NCBI RefSeq assembly: GCF_009687885.1
Contig: NZ_BLAF01000005.1
Location: 209,118-273,117, forward strand
Direction of reading: 5' to 3'
Length of the DNA stretch: 64,000 bases
DNA from: Acrocarpospora pleiomorpha
GTDB lineage: Bacteria; Actinomycetota; Actinomycetes; Streptosporangiales; Streptosporangiaceae
The notes below the pieces were generated by a model, which was not told the DNA's origin, did no database searches, and saw nothing but the letters and a program-made list of their open reading frames with translations. Below are positions 1-7,563 of this stretch, piece after piece; position 1 is the first letter of the stretch; every line of letters starts with the position of its first letter. A program made the translations under genes and the position numbers.

Positions 1-78
1 CTGCTGGCGGTGCGGGAGTCGGCCCGGGCGCTCTCTCGTGACCTCGGGGCGCCCCGGAGCACATCCGCCTACGGGTGA
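1..78 (+). CDS. possible 3' end of an upstream gene
   Basis: The first 78 bases read as an open frame of 25 codons that ends in TGA, with G or C at most third positions. The peptide (LLAVRESARALSRDLGAPRS and a short tail) is not recognised. It could equally be chance readthrough at the window edge. Bases 79-236 show no gene or clear signal. Confidence 0.3.
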   Translation: MLAVRESARALSRDLGAPRSTSAYG

Positions 79-236
79 CCTGCGATCTGGCTGGGGATGG
101 GATCACGTAGCGCCTAACAGAATGAGCAGGTCGTCGCGTTACTCGCCGTTATCCGGCGCCGTTCACGCAGGTGGCGGTTCTCGCCGCACCGGCGCCAAGA
201 GCGGCTGCGGCATTGGGCGTTTTAAGCAGGAGGGGA

Positions 237-620
237 TCAGAGCTTGCCGATGTGGCGGGCTTCCTCGGCGGCGGTGAGGACGGCTTTGACGTCGGCGCCT
301 CCGCCTGAGGTGACCAGGGCGGAGATGGCGCCCTCGACGAAGGGGGCGTCGGCGAGGAAGACCCGGGGGCGGGGGTGTTCGTCGAGGAGGGTTTTCGCGG
401 TGAGGACGGCGCTGCCGAGGTCCATCAGGAGGATGACGCCGTCGCCCTGGTCGACGGTGGCGATGGCGTCGGCGACCTTGGTGATGCTGGTGCCGAGGCG
501 GCCGTCGTCGGTGCCGCCGGCCGCCGCGATGGGGACGTCCCTGCCGCCGATCTGGGCGGCGAGTTCGGCCACTTCGACGGCCAGCTGGGGGCTGTGGGAG
601 ATGAGCACGATGCCTACCAT
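237..620 (-). CDS. dhaM: dihydroxyacetone kinase phosphotransfer subunit DhaM
   Basis: DhaM is the phospho-donor of PTS-dependent dihydroxyacetone kinase: it takes phosphate from HPr and passes it to the ADP bound in DhaL. The 127-residue protein is one EIIA-mannose-type domain. The N-terminal strand MVGIVLISHS carries the expected phosphorylated histidine (His9), and MDLGSA lies near residue 67. The HPr and EI-like extensions of E. coli DhaM are absent, so separate EI and HPr must supply phosphate; both are encoded near 59-61 kb. Its start overlaps the 3' end of dhaL by 7 bases, so it is the last gene of glpF-dhaK-dhaL-dhaM. Confidence 0.93.
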   Translation of the reverse strand: MVGIVLISHSPQLAVEVAELAAQIGGRDVPIAAAGGTDDGRLGTSITKVADAIATVDQGDGVILLMDLGSAVLTAKTLLDEHPRPRVFLADAPFVEGAISALVTSGGGADVKAVLTAAEEARHIGKL

Positions 621-1246
621 GTCCGGAATCCCGCCGTCCGGAGCGCGCTCAGCACCAGCGCGGTGGAGGCCGCGCCGGGGTCCTCGTGACCGGCGCTGCG
701 CGAACCCAGGTAGCTGGCCCTGCCCTTGCGGGCCTGCAGCGGAATGGTGGCCCGCGCCCCTTCCTGCGCCGCCGCCGCGACCGCGCTCAGCGCGTCCTCG
801 GGCTTCGCCCCCTCCTGTACGGCTTGCGCCAGCGCCCGCACCGCCGGAGCGAGCGCGTCCACCATCGTCTTGTCGCCCTCCACGGCCGCGCCCAGCTTCT
901 GCACCCCGGCCAGGGCGGCGTCCAGCGCGGTCGACAACTCGGCGAGCGAAACGTCTGGAACATCCCCGAGGGACTTGCCCATCTGGCGGAACGCCGTCCC
1001 GTACAGGGGGCCGGACGCGCCGCCGACCTTGCGGATGAGCGTGGACCCCGCGAGCAGCAGCGCCGACCCGGGCGTCTCCGGCGGCGAGTCGGCCAGAGCC
1101 CGCCGGACCTCCCCGAAGCCGCGATCCAGGTTCGAACCGTGATCGGCGTCCCCGATGGCGGCGTCCAGCTGGGTCAGATGATCACGCTGAGCCTGTACGG
1201 CTGTCGCGATCTCCTCCATCCAGGCGACGAAGAACGAGGTGTCCAA
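614..1246 (-). CDS. dhaL: dihydroxyacetone kinase ADP-binding subunit DhaL
   Basis: DhaL carries a permanently bound ADP that DhaM rephosphorylates, and it phosphorylates dihydroxyacetone held covalently by DhaK. The metal and nucleotide loop AAIGDADHGSNLDRGF (about residues 30-45) and GGASGPLYGTAF are visible. I chose a TTG start at 1246 because a GGGAG ribosome site lies 5 bases upstream and the resulting N-terminus LDTSFFVAWMEE matches the family; an ATG at 1273 has no such site. Length is 210 residues, normal for the family. About 350 bases, partly tandem repeat, separate it from dhaK although all four genes share direction. Confidence 0.92.
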   Translation of the reverse strand: MDTSFFVAWMEEIATAVQAQRDHLTQLDAAIGDADHGSNLDRGFGEVRRALADSPPETPGSALLLAGSTLIRKVGGASGPLYGTAFRQMGKSLGDVPDVSLAELSTALDAALAGVQKLGAAVEGDKTMVDALAPAVRALAQAVQEGAKPEDALSAVAAAAQEGARATIPLQARKGRASYLGSRSAGHEDPGAASTALVLSALRTAGFRTW

Positions 1247-1426
1247 GAGAGCTCCCGGTCTGTATGCACGCAATGTGACGGATATTTCGAGTTATGCCCC
1301 CACCCGGCGGACATTACGGCACGCAGGGTGGGGGATGGCCAACGAGAGATCGGTGCCGGCTGCGAGGCCGGACCGTGGCCGAGTCCACGAACGGCTCGGC
1401 CACGGTGTCGAGGAACCAAATAAGAC

Positions 1427-1597
1427 AGTTCCTGGCTTGCGGTGGATCGGAAGCTGCGCTCCGACTGCAGTTCCTGGTTTGGGGTGAATCGAAGCCGCGT
1501 TCTGCTCCGACGACGGTAATTCCTGGTTGTGGCGGTTCGAAGCTGCGCTCCGTTCCGACGGCAGCTCCTGATTTGTGGTGGATCGGAATCGGTCTGA
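1427..1597. repeat. degenerate tandem repeat, about four copies of 37-48 bp
   Basis: Four imperfect copies begin near 1427, 1468, 1516 and 1561. Each carries a core resembling TTCCTGG, then GGTGGATCGGAAGCTGCGCT, then a GCTCCGAC-like end. The array runs right up to the dhaK stop codon and fills most of the dhaK-dhaL gap. Copies diverge in length and sequence, so it is not a CRISPR. No coding role is evident. Bases 1247-1426 hold no recognisable gene. Confidence 0.75.
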
Positions 1598-2590
1598 CTA
1601 GCGGCCCCAGCGCAGCCCCGGGGTCTCGACCGGAGCGTCCCAAAGGTGGGTGAGTTCCTCGGTCAGGGCGCAGGTGGTGACGGAGAAGCCCTGCATGTCG
1701 AGGCTGGTGACATAGTTGCCGACCAGGCTGCGTACCGCGGTGGCCCCCTTCTCCTTGAGGTAGGCCGCGACCTCGGCGTACGCGATGTAGAGCTCCATCA
1801 GCGGCGTGCCGCCCATGCCGTTGACCAGCACCAGGAGCTCTCCGGAGACCGGAAGGTCGTCGTTGATCGCGTCCATCGCCACCCGGACGATCTCCCGCGC
1901 CTCGGCGTGCGCGGCGCGGGTCCGGCCGGGCTCGCCGTGGATGCCGATGCCCAGCTCGATCTCGGATTCGGTGAGCTCGAAAGTGGGTTTCCCGGCGGCG
2001 GGGACCGTACAGGGCGTGAGGGCGACGCCGAAGGAGCGGCTGCGCTCGTTGACCTCGCGGCCGATCCTGGCCACGTCGGCGAGCGAGGCGCCCGTCTCGG
2101 CCAGGGCGCCGGCGATCTTCTCCACGAACAGCGTCGCGCCGGTGCCGCGGCGGCCCGCCGTGTAGAGCGAGTCCTGGACGGCCACGTCGTCGTTGACGAG
2201 CACGCTGACCACCTCCACACCCTCGTCGCCGCACAGCTCGGCGGCCATCTCGAAGTTGAAGACGTCGCCGGTGTAGTTCTTGACGATGTGCAGGACGCCC
2301 GCGCCGCCGTGCACGCCCTTGGTGGCTTCGATCATCTGGTCGGGCACGGGGGAGGTGAACACCTCTCCGGGGCAGGCGGCGTCGAGCATGCCGTACCCGA
2401 CGAAACCGCCGTGCAGGGGTTCGTGGCCGGAGCCGCCGCCCGAGACCAGGCCGACCTTTCCGGGGCGCGGACCCGCCGCCCTGAATATGATCTTGTTGTC
2501 GAGGTCCACGCGGAGCGACGGGTGCGCGGCGGCGATGCCGGTCAGGGCGTCGGTGACCACGGAGTCGACGCTGTTGATGAGCTTCTTCAC
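1598..2590 (-). CDS. dhaK: dihydroxyacetone kinase substrate-binding subunit DhaK
   Basis: DhaK binds dihydroxyacetone covalently as a hemiaminal and presents it to DhaL for phosphorylation in the cytoplasm, giving dihydroxyacetone phosphate. At 330 residues it has the usual bacterial length. The glycine-rich loop [19 protein letters not shown] lies near residues 48-66, and GIHGEPG near 215 carries the expected substrate-binding histidine. The start codon overlaps the stop of the upstream glycerol facilitator gene in an ATGA, indicating translational coupling. Together they suggest uptake of glycerol or dihydroxyacetone followed by PTS-driven phosphorylation. Confidence 0.95.
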   Translation of the reverse strand: MKKLINSVDSVVTDALTGIAAAHPSLRVDLDNKIIFRAAGPRPGKVGLVSGGGSGHEPLHGGFVGYGMLDAACPGEVFTSPVPDQMIEATKGVHGGAGVLHIVKNYTGDVFNFEMAAELCGDEGVEVVSVLVNDDVAVQDSLYTAGRRGTGATLFVEKIAGALAETGASLADVARIGREVNERSRSFGVALTPCTVPAAGKPTFELTESEIELGIGIHGEPGRTRAAHAEAREIVRVAMDAINDDLPVSGELLVLVNGMGGTPLMELYIAYAEVAAYLKEKGATAVRSLVGNYVTSLDMQGFSVTTCALTEELTHLWDAPVETPGLRWGR

Positions 2591-3351
2591 GGTGCCGTCC
2601 TCACTGGAGTCGTGCTCTCAACCTCTGCCCTGTCGCGCGCGACGGCAAGCCCGAGGTAGGCGAGCGCGCCGAGCAGGCCACCGGCGAAGTCACCGATCAG
2701 GTACGCGGGCAGCTGGTCCCAGCCGACCGTGCCGCCGAACGCCGCGGTCACCAGGAACGGGCCGACGTAGCGGGCCGGGTTGATGGCGGCGCCGGTCGCG
2801 GGGCCCACGATGATGATGATCGCGAACACGATGGATCCGATGGCCATCGGCGCCCAGCCGGGCACCGCCCTGCGATCGATCACCCCGAAGATCACGAAGA
2901 CCAGCATGAAGGTGCCGATCGCCTCGATCAGGGTGCCGCGCAGGAAGCCCGTTTCCGCCGCGTACGTGGTGACTCCGCCGCCGGCGGCTTTCGCGGCGTC
3001 GGCGCCCAGGGTCACGAAGATGGCGAGGGCCCCCGTGGCCGCGCCGACCACCTGGGCGGCGATGTAGCCGGGGACCTCGCGCCAGGGGAACTTGCCGGTC
3101 GCCGCCAGGGCGAGGGTGACGGCCGGGTTGATGTGACCGCCGGAGATGTGGCCGATCGCGTACACGGTGCCCACGATGACCAGCATGAAGGCGAAGCTGA
3201 TCACCCCGAGCTGGGCCATCGAGAAGGGCACCTGGGTGCCGGCGGCGATGACGCCCGTCGCGGCGGCGGAACCCGCCCCGACGTAGACGAGGAAGGCGGT
3301 GCCCAGGAGTTCGGCGAGGAGCTTCTGGGGGGTGGTGGGGGAGTCGCTCAT
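2587..3351 (-). CDS. MIP family glycerol facilitator / aquaporin
   Basis: This is a major intrinsic protein channel of 254 residues with six hydrophobic helices and two half-helices carrying the pore motifs [10 protein letters not shown] and GAAINPARY. Position next to dhaK suggests it admits glycerol or dihydroxyacetone. The second motif is odd: the Asp that normally follows NPAR in glycerol facilitators is Tyr here, which could alter selectivity. I chose ATG 3351 ([10 protein letters not shown]) because an ATG at 3378 would put the promoter-proximal palindrome almost on the start codon. It is the first gene of the dha operon. Confidence 0.88.
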   Translation of the reverse strand: MSDSPTTPQKLLAELLGTAFLVYVGAGSAAATGVIAAGTQVPFSMAQLGVISFAFMLVIVGTVYAIGHISGGHINPAVTLALAATGKFPWREVPGYIAAQVVGAATGALAIFVTLGADAAKAAGGGVTTYAAETGFLRGTLIEAIGTFMLVFVIFGVIDRRAVPGWAPMAIGSIVFAIIIIVGPATGAAINPARYVGPFLVTAAFGGTVGWDQLPAYLIGDFAGGLLGALAYLGLAVARDRAEVESTTPVRTAP

Positions 3352-3378
3352 GACACCGTCCAGAACTGGCGTGAACAT

Positions 3379-3397
3379 TGTTCGACAATGTCGAACA
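3379..3397. promoter_or_regulatory. perfect 19-bp palindromic operator upstream of glpF-dhaKLM
   Basis: TGTTCGACAATGTCGAACA is a perfect 9-1-9 inverted repeat, 27 bases upstream of the chosen start of the facilitator gene. A site like this fits a dimeric repressor or activator of the glycerol/dihydroxyacetone operon. No regulator gene lies beside it, so the cognate factor is unknown. Confidence 0.7.
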
Positions 3398-3502
3398 CGA
3401 TTTCATAGAAGTTAAATCGCCTGGCTCGCGCCGTCAAGACGGCATTACCGGCGATCTTCAGGAGCTGGCACCTGGCACACTGGTGGGCATGTCGAGGCGA
3501 CC

Positions 3503-4723
3503 ATGACGGAGACGCTGTCCTCGACCCTCGCCCAGATCTTCCCCTGGCCCCGGCCGGTCATTGATCCGCCGGCCGCCTATGCCCGGCTGCGCGCGGAGAA
3601 CCCGGTGGTCCGCGTCACGCTGACCGGCGGCAAGCGGGCCTGGCTGGTCACCCGCTACGACGATGTCCGGGCCATCCTGGCCGACCCCCGGGTGAGCGCC
3701 GACTCCCGCGATCCCGGGTTCCCCAACTTCGGTTTCGTGCCGGCCGAGCACGAGCGCTCGTTCCTGCGGATGGATCCGCCGGAGCACACCCTGTTCCGCC
3801 GCCTGCTGTCGAAGAACTTCATGGTCAGGCGGGTGGAGTCGCTCCGCCCTGACATCCAGTGCCTGGTCGACGAGACGATCGACGCGATGCTCGCCCAGCC
3901 GGACCGGCCGGTCGACCTGGTGGAGCACCTGGCGCTGCCGGTGCCGTCCACCGTGCTGAGCTGGATCCTCGGCGTGCGGGCGGCGGACCGCGCGTTCTTC
4001 AACACGGCCGCCGAGGAGCTGCTGAACGCCACCGACGTCACCGACCCCGAGGCACTTCCGCGCGCCCTGCGGGCCAATGCGAGCCTGCGGGCGTACATCG
4101 GCGAGTTGGCGGCCGAGAAGCAGGCCCAGGAGGACCCCGGCGACGACATCCTGGGCCGGCTCGTCCTGGCCGCCCGCGACGGGGTCATCACCCACCAGGA
4201 CATCATCAACAGCGGCCTGGTGCTCATCGTCGCCGGTCATGACACCACCGCGAGCATGACCGCGCTCGGCACGCTGACCCTGCTCCAGCACCCGGACCAG
4301 CTCGCCGAGCTGCGCGCGAACCCGGCGCTCATCCCGGCCGCGATCGAGGAGCTGCTGCGCTACCTGACCATCGTGCACCTGATCGTCTTGCGGGTGGCCA
4401 CCGAGCCCATCGAGATCGGCGGTCAGGTGATCCCGGCCGGGGACGGGATCATCCCGCTGAACTTGTCCGCCAACCGCGACGACGCCCACTATCCGGACGC
4501 GGCGACCTTCGACATCCACCGCGGCGCGCGCGACCACTTCGCCTTCGGTTACGGCGTGCACCAGTGCATCGGCCAGCAGCTGGCCAGGGTCGAGCTCCAG
4601 GTCATCTTCGAGACCCTGCTGCGCCGGATTCCGACGCTCAGCCTGGCGGCGCCGGTCGAGGAGATCCCCTTCAAGATCTGGTCGCCCATCAACGGCGTGC
4701 TCAGGCTTCCGGTCACCTGGTAA
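3503..4723 (+). CDS. cytochrome P450
   Basis: A soluble actinobacterial P450 monooxygenase of 406 residues. Visible are the oxygen-binding I-helix motif AGHDTTAS (near 238), the K-helix EELLR (ExxR) and the haem-ligand loop FGYGVHQCIG with its Cys near 352. It has no membrane anchor and no fused reductase, so it needs a separate ferredoxin and reductase, none of which is adjacent. ATG 3503 follows GAGG at a suitable distance. It is divergent from the glycerol operon and followed by an aldehyde dehydrogenase relic, so its substrate cannot be inferred from context. Confidence 0.93.
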   Translation: MTETLSSTLAQIFPWPRPVIDPPAAYARLRAENPVVRVTLTGGKRAWLVTRYDDVRAILADPRVSADSRDPGFPNFGFVPAEHERSFLRMDPPEHTLFRRLLSKNFMVRRVESLRPDIQCLVDETIDAMLAQPDRPVDLVEHLALPVPSTVLSWILGVRAADRAFFNTAAEELLNATDVTDPEALPRALRANASLRAYIGELAAEKQAQEDPGDDILGRLVLAARDGVITHQDIINSGLVLIVAGHDTTASMTALGTLTLLQHPDQLAELRANPALIPAAIEELLRYLTIVHLIVLRVATEPIEIGGQVIPAGDGIIPLNLSANRDDAHYPDAATFDIHRGARDHFAFGYGVHQCIGQQLARVELQVIFETLLRRIPTLSLAAPVEEIPFKIWSPINGVLRLPVTW

Positions 4724-4849
4724 GGGGCCGTCGCTGACCACGTGGGCGATGGGCGAGGTCGTCATTCGATTTCCCGGGCGACGCTGAGCAGCCCTTCCCA
4801 CCCAGCGTCGGAATCGATGCGTCGGCGAGGATGTACCGCCAACCGTCGA

Positions 4850-5062
4850 GCAGGTCCCCGGCGCGCGTGCTGAACGTCGTCAGAGGAAGGACCCGTTCGG
4901 GGCGTTGATGACCGCCCACCCGGTCTCCAGGAAGATCGGTTTCACCGGTTCGACGGAGACGGGGAAGCGGGTGGCGGTGGCCGCCGCGAGCGACCTCAAG
5001 CGGATGATCCTGGAGCTCGGCGGCAATGACGCCGGCATCGTGCTGGACGATGTGGGAACAGC
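4850..5062 (+). pseudogene. aldehyde dehydrogenase fragment, frameshifted
   Basis: About 210 bases encode an internal piece of an NAD-dependent aldehyde dehydrogenase. One frame reads ARVLNVVRG, then a frame change leads to GALMTAHPVSRKIGFTGST and, further on, MILELGGNDAGIVLDDV; these are the nucleotide-binding and Glu-containing motifs of the superfamily. The catalytic Cys region and both ends are missing. It belongs to a different branch from the P5C dehydrogenase at 18.7 kb. The rest of 4724-5125 holds no recognisable gene. Confidence 0.75.
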
Positions 5063-5125
5063 ATCGCCCCGCAGGGAATCTCCTTCCGGGGCGTCGCTGT
5101 TCGGCAGTGTCGTGGCGCGGACTAC

Positions 5126-5272
5126 CTAGTAGCGCCAGTCGTCCCAGTCGTCGTCCCAGTCGTCCCAATCGTCGTCCCAGCCGTCATCGCCCCAGTCCTT
5201 TTGAAGGCTCGGGGTCGCTGTGGTGAGCATGATCACCGCTAGCAGGACGCTGGTTCCGAGTGCTCGGATCAT
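5126..5272 (-). CDS. small secreted Trp/Asp-rich peptide
   Basis: A 48-codon gene: an N-terminal hydrophobic signal-like segment (MIRALGTSVLLAVIMLTTAT) followed by a 20-odd residue tail of alternating Asp and Trp (GDDGWDDDWDDWDDD, ending DDWRY). No family is recognised. I started at ATG 5272 because it puts a signal peptide at the N-terminus. It lies downstream of, and on the same strand as, a sortase and an Asp-rich wall protein, but an intervening terminator suggests separate transcription. The repetitive tail could be metal-binding; that is inference. Confidence 0.55.
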   Translation of the reverse strand: MIRALGTSVLLAVIMLTTATPSLQKDWGDDGWDDDWDDWDDDWDDWRY

Positions 5273-5534
5273 GAGAATCGCTCCGTAACGGATTCGTCTC
5301 CGGCCCTGGGGGCTCGCCCTGGGGCCGACGGAGCGTCGCAATGGTTTCCCGAGAATCGCATAACGGCGCGCGGTTCGGTTTCTACGCAACCACGCGATCG
5401 GTAGGGATAACCCGAGGGAACGCAAATCCACGGCACACATTGGGGCAAAGATTCGCATCCTGTGGCGGGTCGCACGCCAAGGTTGGGCGACCCACGCTGT
5501 TCGTCTGCTCGCATCCCCGGCGCGTGGCGCGGAA
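5273..5534. other. gene-free stretch upstream of the Trp/Asp-rich peptide
   Basis: No coding frame with convincing codon bias or family similarity is seen here. It presumably carries the promoter of the small peptide gene at 5126-5272, but no clear -35/-10 pair can be assigned. Confidence 0.4.
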
Positions 5535-5566
5535 GGATCGCCGACGCTGTGTCGCGTCGGCGATCC
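5535..5566 (-). terminator. factor-independent terminator after the sortase gene
   Basis: A perfect 13-bp stem (GGATCGCCGACGC pairing with GCGTCGGCGATCC) with a 6-base loop begins 10 bases beyond the sortase stop codon. A T-tract is lacking, as is common in high-GC actinobacteria. It should end the transcript running through 6807-5576. Confidence 0.8.
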
Positions 5567-5575
5567 CGGGTGTGG

Positions 5576-6157
5576 TCAGCGGGCGAAGACCACGATGTTG
5601 TCGCGGTAGCTGCCCCGTGAGCGGTCGAAGGTGCCGCCGCAGGTGATCAGGCGGAGGTGGGTGCCGGATTTGGCGGTGTAGACGGTGGTGTTGGGGATGC
5701 GGTTCTTCGGGTAGCGGGCGACGCGTTGGACGGTGAAGGTGACCTTGGTGCCGTCCTTGCGATGTACGTGGATGCGGTCGCCCTTGGAGAGTTGGCGGAG
5801 GCGGTAGAAGACGGCGGGGCCGGTCTTGGAGTCGACGTGGCCCGCGATGACCGCTACGCCTTTCTCGCCGGGTTCTGGGCCCGCCTTGTTCCAGCCGACG
5901 CGGTCGAACTGGCGGGGGGCGACCAGGCGGCCTTCGCGGTCCAGGGGGAGGGCGATCACCTTGGTGGAGACGCCGATGGCGGGGATGTTCAGGCGTACCG
6001 GGTCGGCGACGTCCTTCTGGATGGCGGCCGCGGGTTGCAGGGCCACTGGCTGGGGGAGTTCGGCGGGGATGCCGGCGGAGGCGGTGGTGCCGCAGCCGAT
6101 CGTGAGGAGCGTGGCGGTGGCGAGGGTCAATCCGCCTCTGACGGTCAGGGCGCTCAT
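5576..6157 (-). CDS. class F sortase
   Basis: Sortases are extracytoplasmic cysteine transpeptidases that anchor surface proteins. This 193-residue protein has the catalytic triad: His in IAGHVDS, Cys in LITCGG and Arg in DRSRGSYRDN. The N-terminus LATATLLTIGC looks like a lipobox, so it may be a lipoprotein rather than the usual single-pass membrane form. Its start lies 2 bases after the stop of the Asp-repeat wall protein, the obvious candidate substrate. Class F is inferred from small size and lack of a C-terminal membrane segment. Confidence 0.9.
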   Translation of the reverse strand: MSALTVRGGLTLATATLLTIGCGTTASAGIPAELPQPVALQPAAAIQKDVADPVRLNIPAIGVSTKVIALPLDREGRLVAPRQFDRVGWNKAGPEPGEKGVAVIAGHVDSKTGPAVFYRLRQLSKGDRIHVHRKDGTKVTFTVQRVARYPKNRIPNTTVYTAKSGTHLRLITCGGTFDRSRGSYRDNIVVFAR

Positions 6158-6159
6158 CG

Positions 6160-6807
6160 TCAGCTCTCCGCGGTGAGCTTGCGGCGCAGCCAGAACCCAC
6201 CACCGGCGATCATGGCCGCCCCGGCCAGCCCCAGCGGAACCAGCGGAGACGTCCCGCTGTCGGCCGTCCCGCCAAGCCCGGTTTCGACCCCGCCGCTCGG
6301 CTGCTCGTCGTCGTCGCTCAGCCCGGCAGCGCCGCCCTTGCCGGTGTCGACCCCGCCACTCGGGCGGTCATCGTCGTCATCGTCGCTGGCACCACCCTTG
6401 CCGGTGTCCACGCCACCCCGGGGACGGTCGTCGTCGTCATCGTCAGATGCGCCACCTTTTCCGGTGTCGACCCCGCCGCTGGGACGGTCGTCGTCATCGT
6501 CCGAGCTGCCGCCCTTGCCGGTGTCCACGCCGCCGCTCGGGCGGTCGTCATCGTCGTCATCGTCCTGGGTCGCGCCCAGGCCGGTGTCGACGCCGCCTCG
6601 GGGCCTGCGGTCGTCATCGTCATCGTCCGAACCTCCGCGAGCCCGGTCGTCGTCGTCATCGTCGTCACGGTCGTCGTCGTCGTCATCGGCGGTGGTGATC
6701 GCTGAGAGGGGGGTCGCCTGGGCTGGGTAGGTGAGGGCGACCGTGGTCGTGGTCAGGCCCAAGGCGAGGGCTACGGCGAGGAGGGTGGGGCGGAAGGTTT
6801 CGGTCAT
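6160..6807 (-). CDS. Asp-repeat cell-surface protein, probable sortase substrate
   Basis: A 215-residue secreted protein. A signal peptide ends near ATPLS, followed by runs of Asp and then about six imperfect repeats of the form DDDDDDRPSGGVDTGKGG. The C-terminus has a hydrophobic helix (LVPLGLAGAAMIAGGGF) and a basic tail LRRK, the layout of a wall-sorting signal, but no LPXTG. The nearest candidates are the VDTG/VETG tetrads, one in each repeat, including one just before the hydrophobic segment. The poly-Asp tracts are strongly acidic and could bind calcium or other cations. It is followed directly by the sortase gene and preceded by a two-component system. Confidence 0.75.
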   Translation of the reverse strand: MTETFRPTLLAVALALGLTTTTVALTYPAQATPLSAITTADDDDDDRDDDDDDDRARGGSDDDDDDRRPRGGVDTGLGATQDDDDDDDRPSGGVDTGKGGSSDDDDDRPSGGVDTGKGGASDDDDDDRPRGGVDTGKGGASDDDDDDRPSGGVDTGKGGAAGLSDDDEQPSGGVETGLGGTADSGTSPLVPLGLAGAAMIAGGGFWLRRKLTAES

Positions 6808-6900
6808 TGTGGGCTCCTGGAAGGTTGGGCCGCTTTTCGCGGCTGGTTCCAGGATTCGGGGGCGGGGTGGGGTGACCGTGATGGGTTGGTGAGAGGGTTC

Positions 6901-7563
6901 TCACTCGGCGCGGAGGCGGTAGCCGGTGCCGCGTACGGTCTCGATGCGGTCGTGGCCGAGTTTGCGGCGCAGGTAGCGGACGTAGACGTCGACGACGTTG
7001 GAGCCGGGGTCGAAGTCGAAGCCCCAGACGTGGCTGAGGAGTTGTTCGCGGGTCAGGACCTGGTCGGGGTGGCGGAAGAAGACCTCGGCTAGGGCGAATT
7101 CGCGGGTGGAGAGGTCGATGGAGCGGTCGGCTGCGTGGGCGCGGCGGGTGCGCAGGTCGAGGGCTAGGTCGCCGGCTTTCAGCACGGTCACTTCGGGTAG
7201 GCGGTCGGAGCGCAGGCGGAGCCGTACCCGGGCGAGGAGCTCTTCGAAGGCGAAGGGTTTGGACAGGTAGTCGTCGGCGCCGCCCTCCAGGCCCGCGACC
7301 GTGTCCACGACGCTGTCCCGGGCGGTCAGGATGATGACCGCGATCCCGACCCGGGACTCGCGCAGCCGTCGGAGCACGGTGAAGCCATCGCTCAGCGGCA
7401 GGCCGATGTCCAGGATCAGAAGATCGAACTCTCCGGTCCTGGCGTGCTCATAGGCGGCCAGCCCATCGCTCACGACCGTCGTCACGAAGCCGCTCCCGCG
7501 CAGCCCTTTCTCCAGGAAGGACGCGATCCGCTCCTCGTCCTCCGCGATCAGAATGCGATTCAC
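6901..7563 (-). CDS. OmpR-family response regulator
   Basis: A 220-residue DNA-binding response regulator. The receiver domain (about 1-115) has the acidic pocket near the N-terminus (AEDEE), the phospho-acceptor Asp in LLILDIGLP (near 51) and the Lys in LSKPF. The winged-helix output domain (about 125-218) includes LTREQLLSHVWG and RGTGYRL. Its start directly abuts the stop of the kinase gene upstream, so the pair is co-transcribed. Likely targets are the Asp-rich surface genes downstream and possibly itself. Confidence 0.95.
   Translation of the reverse strand: MNRILIAEDEERIASFLEKGLRGSGFVTTVVSDGLAAYEHARTGEFDLLILDIGLPLSDGFTVLRRLRESRVGIAVIILTARDSVVDTVAGLEGGADDYLSKPFAFEELLARVRLRLRSDRLPEVTVLKAGDLALDLRTRRAHAADRSIDLSTREFALAEVFFRHPDQVLTREQLLSHVWGFDFDPGSNVVDVYVRYLRRKLGHDRIETVRGTGYRLRAE

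Noticed and set aside
1427..1597. CRISPR array
   Set aside because: Copies are diverged, unequal in length and have no unique spacers; no cas genes are present.
3458..4801. A 447-codon - strand frame opposite the P450
   Set aside because: Covered by the P450 gene with intact haem and oxygen motifs.
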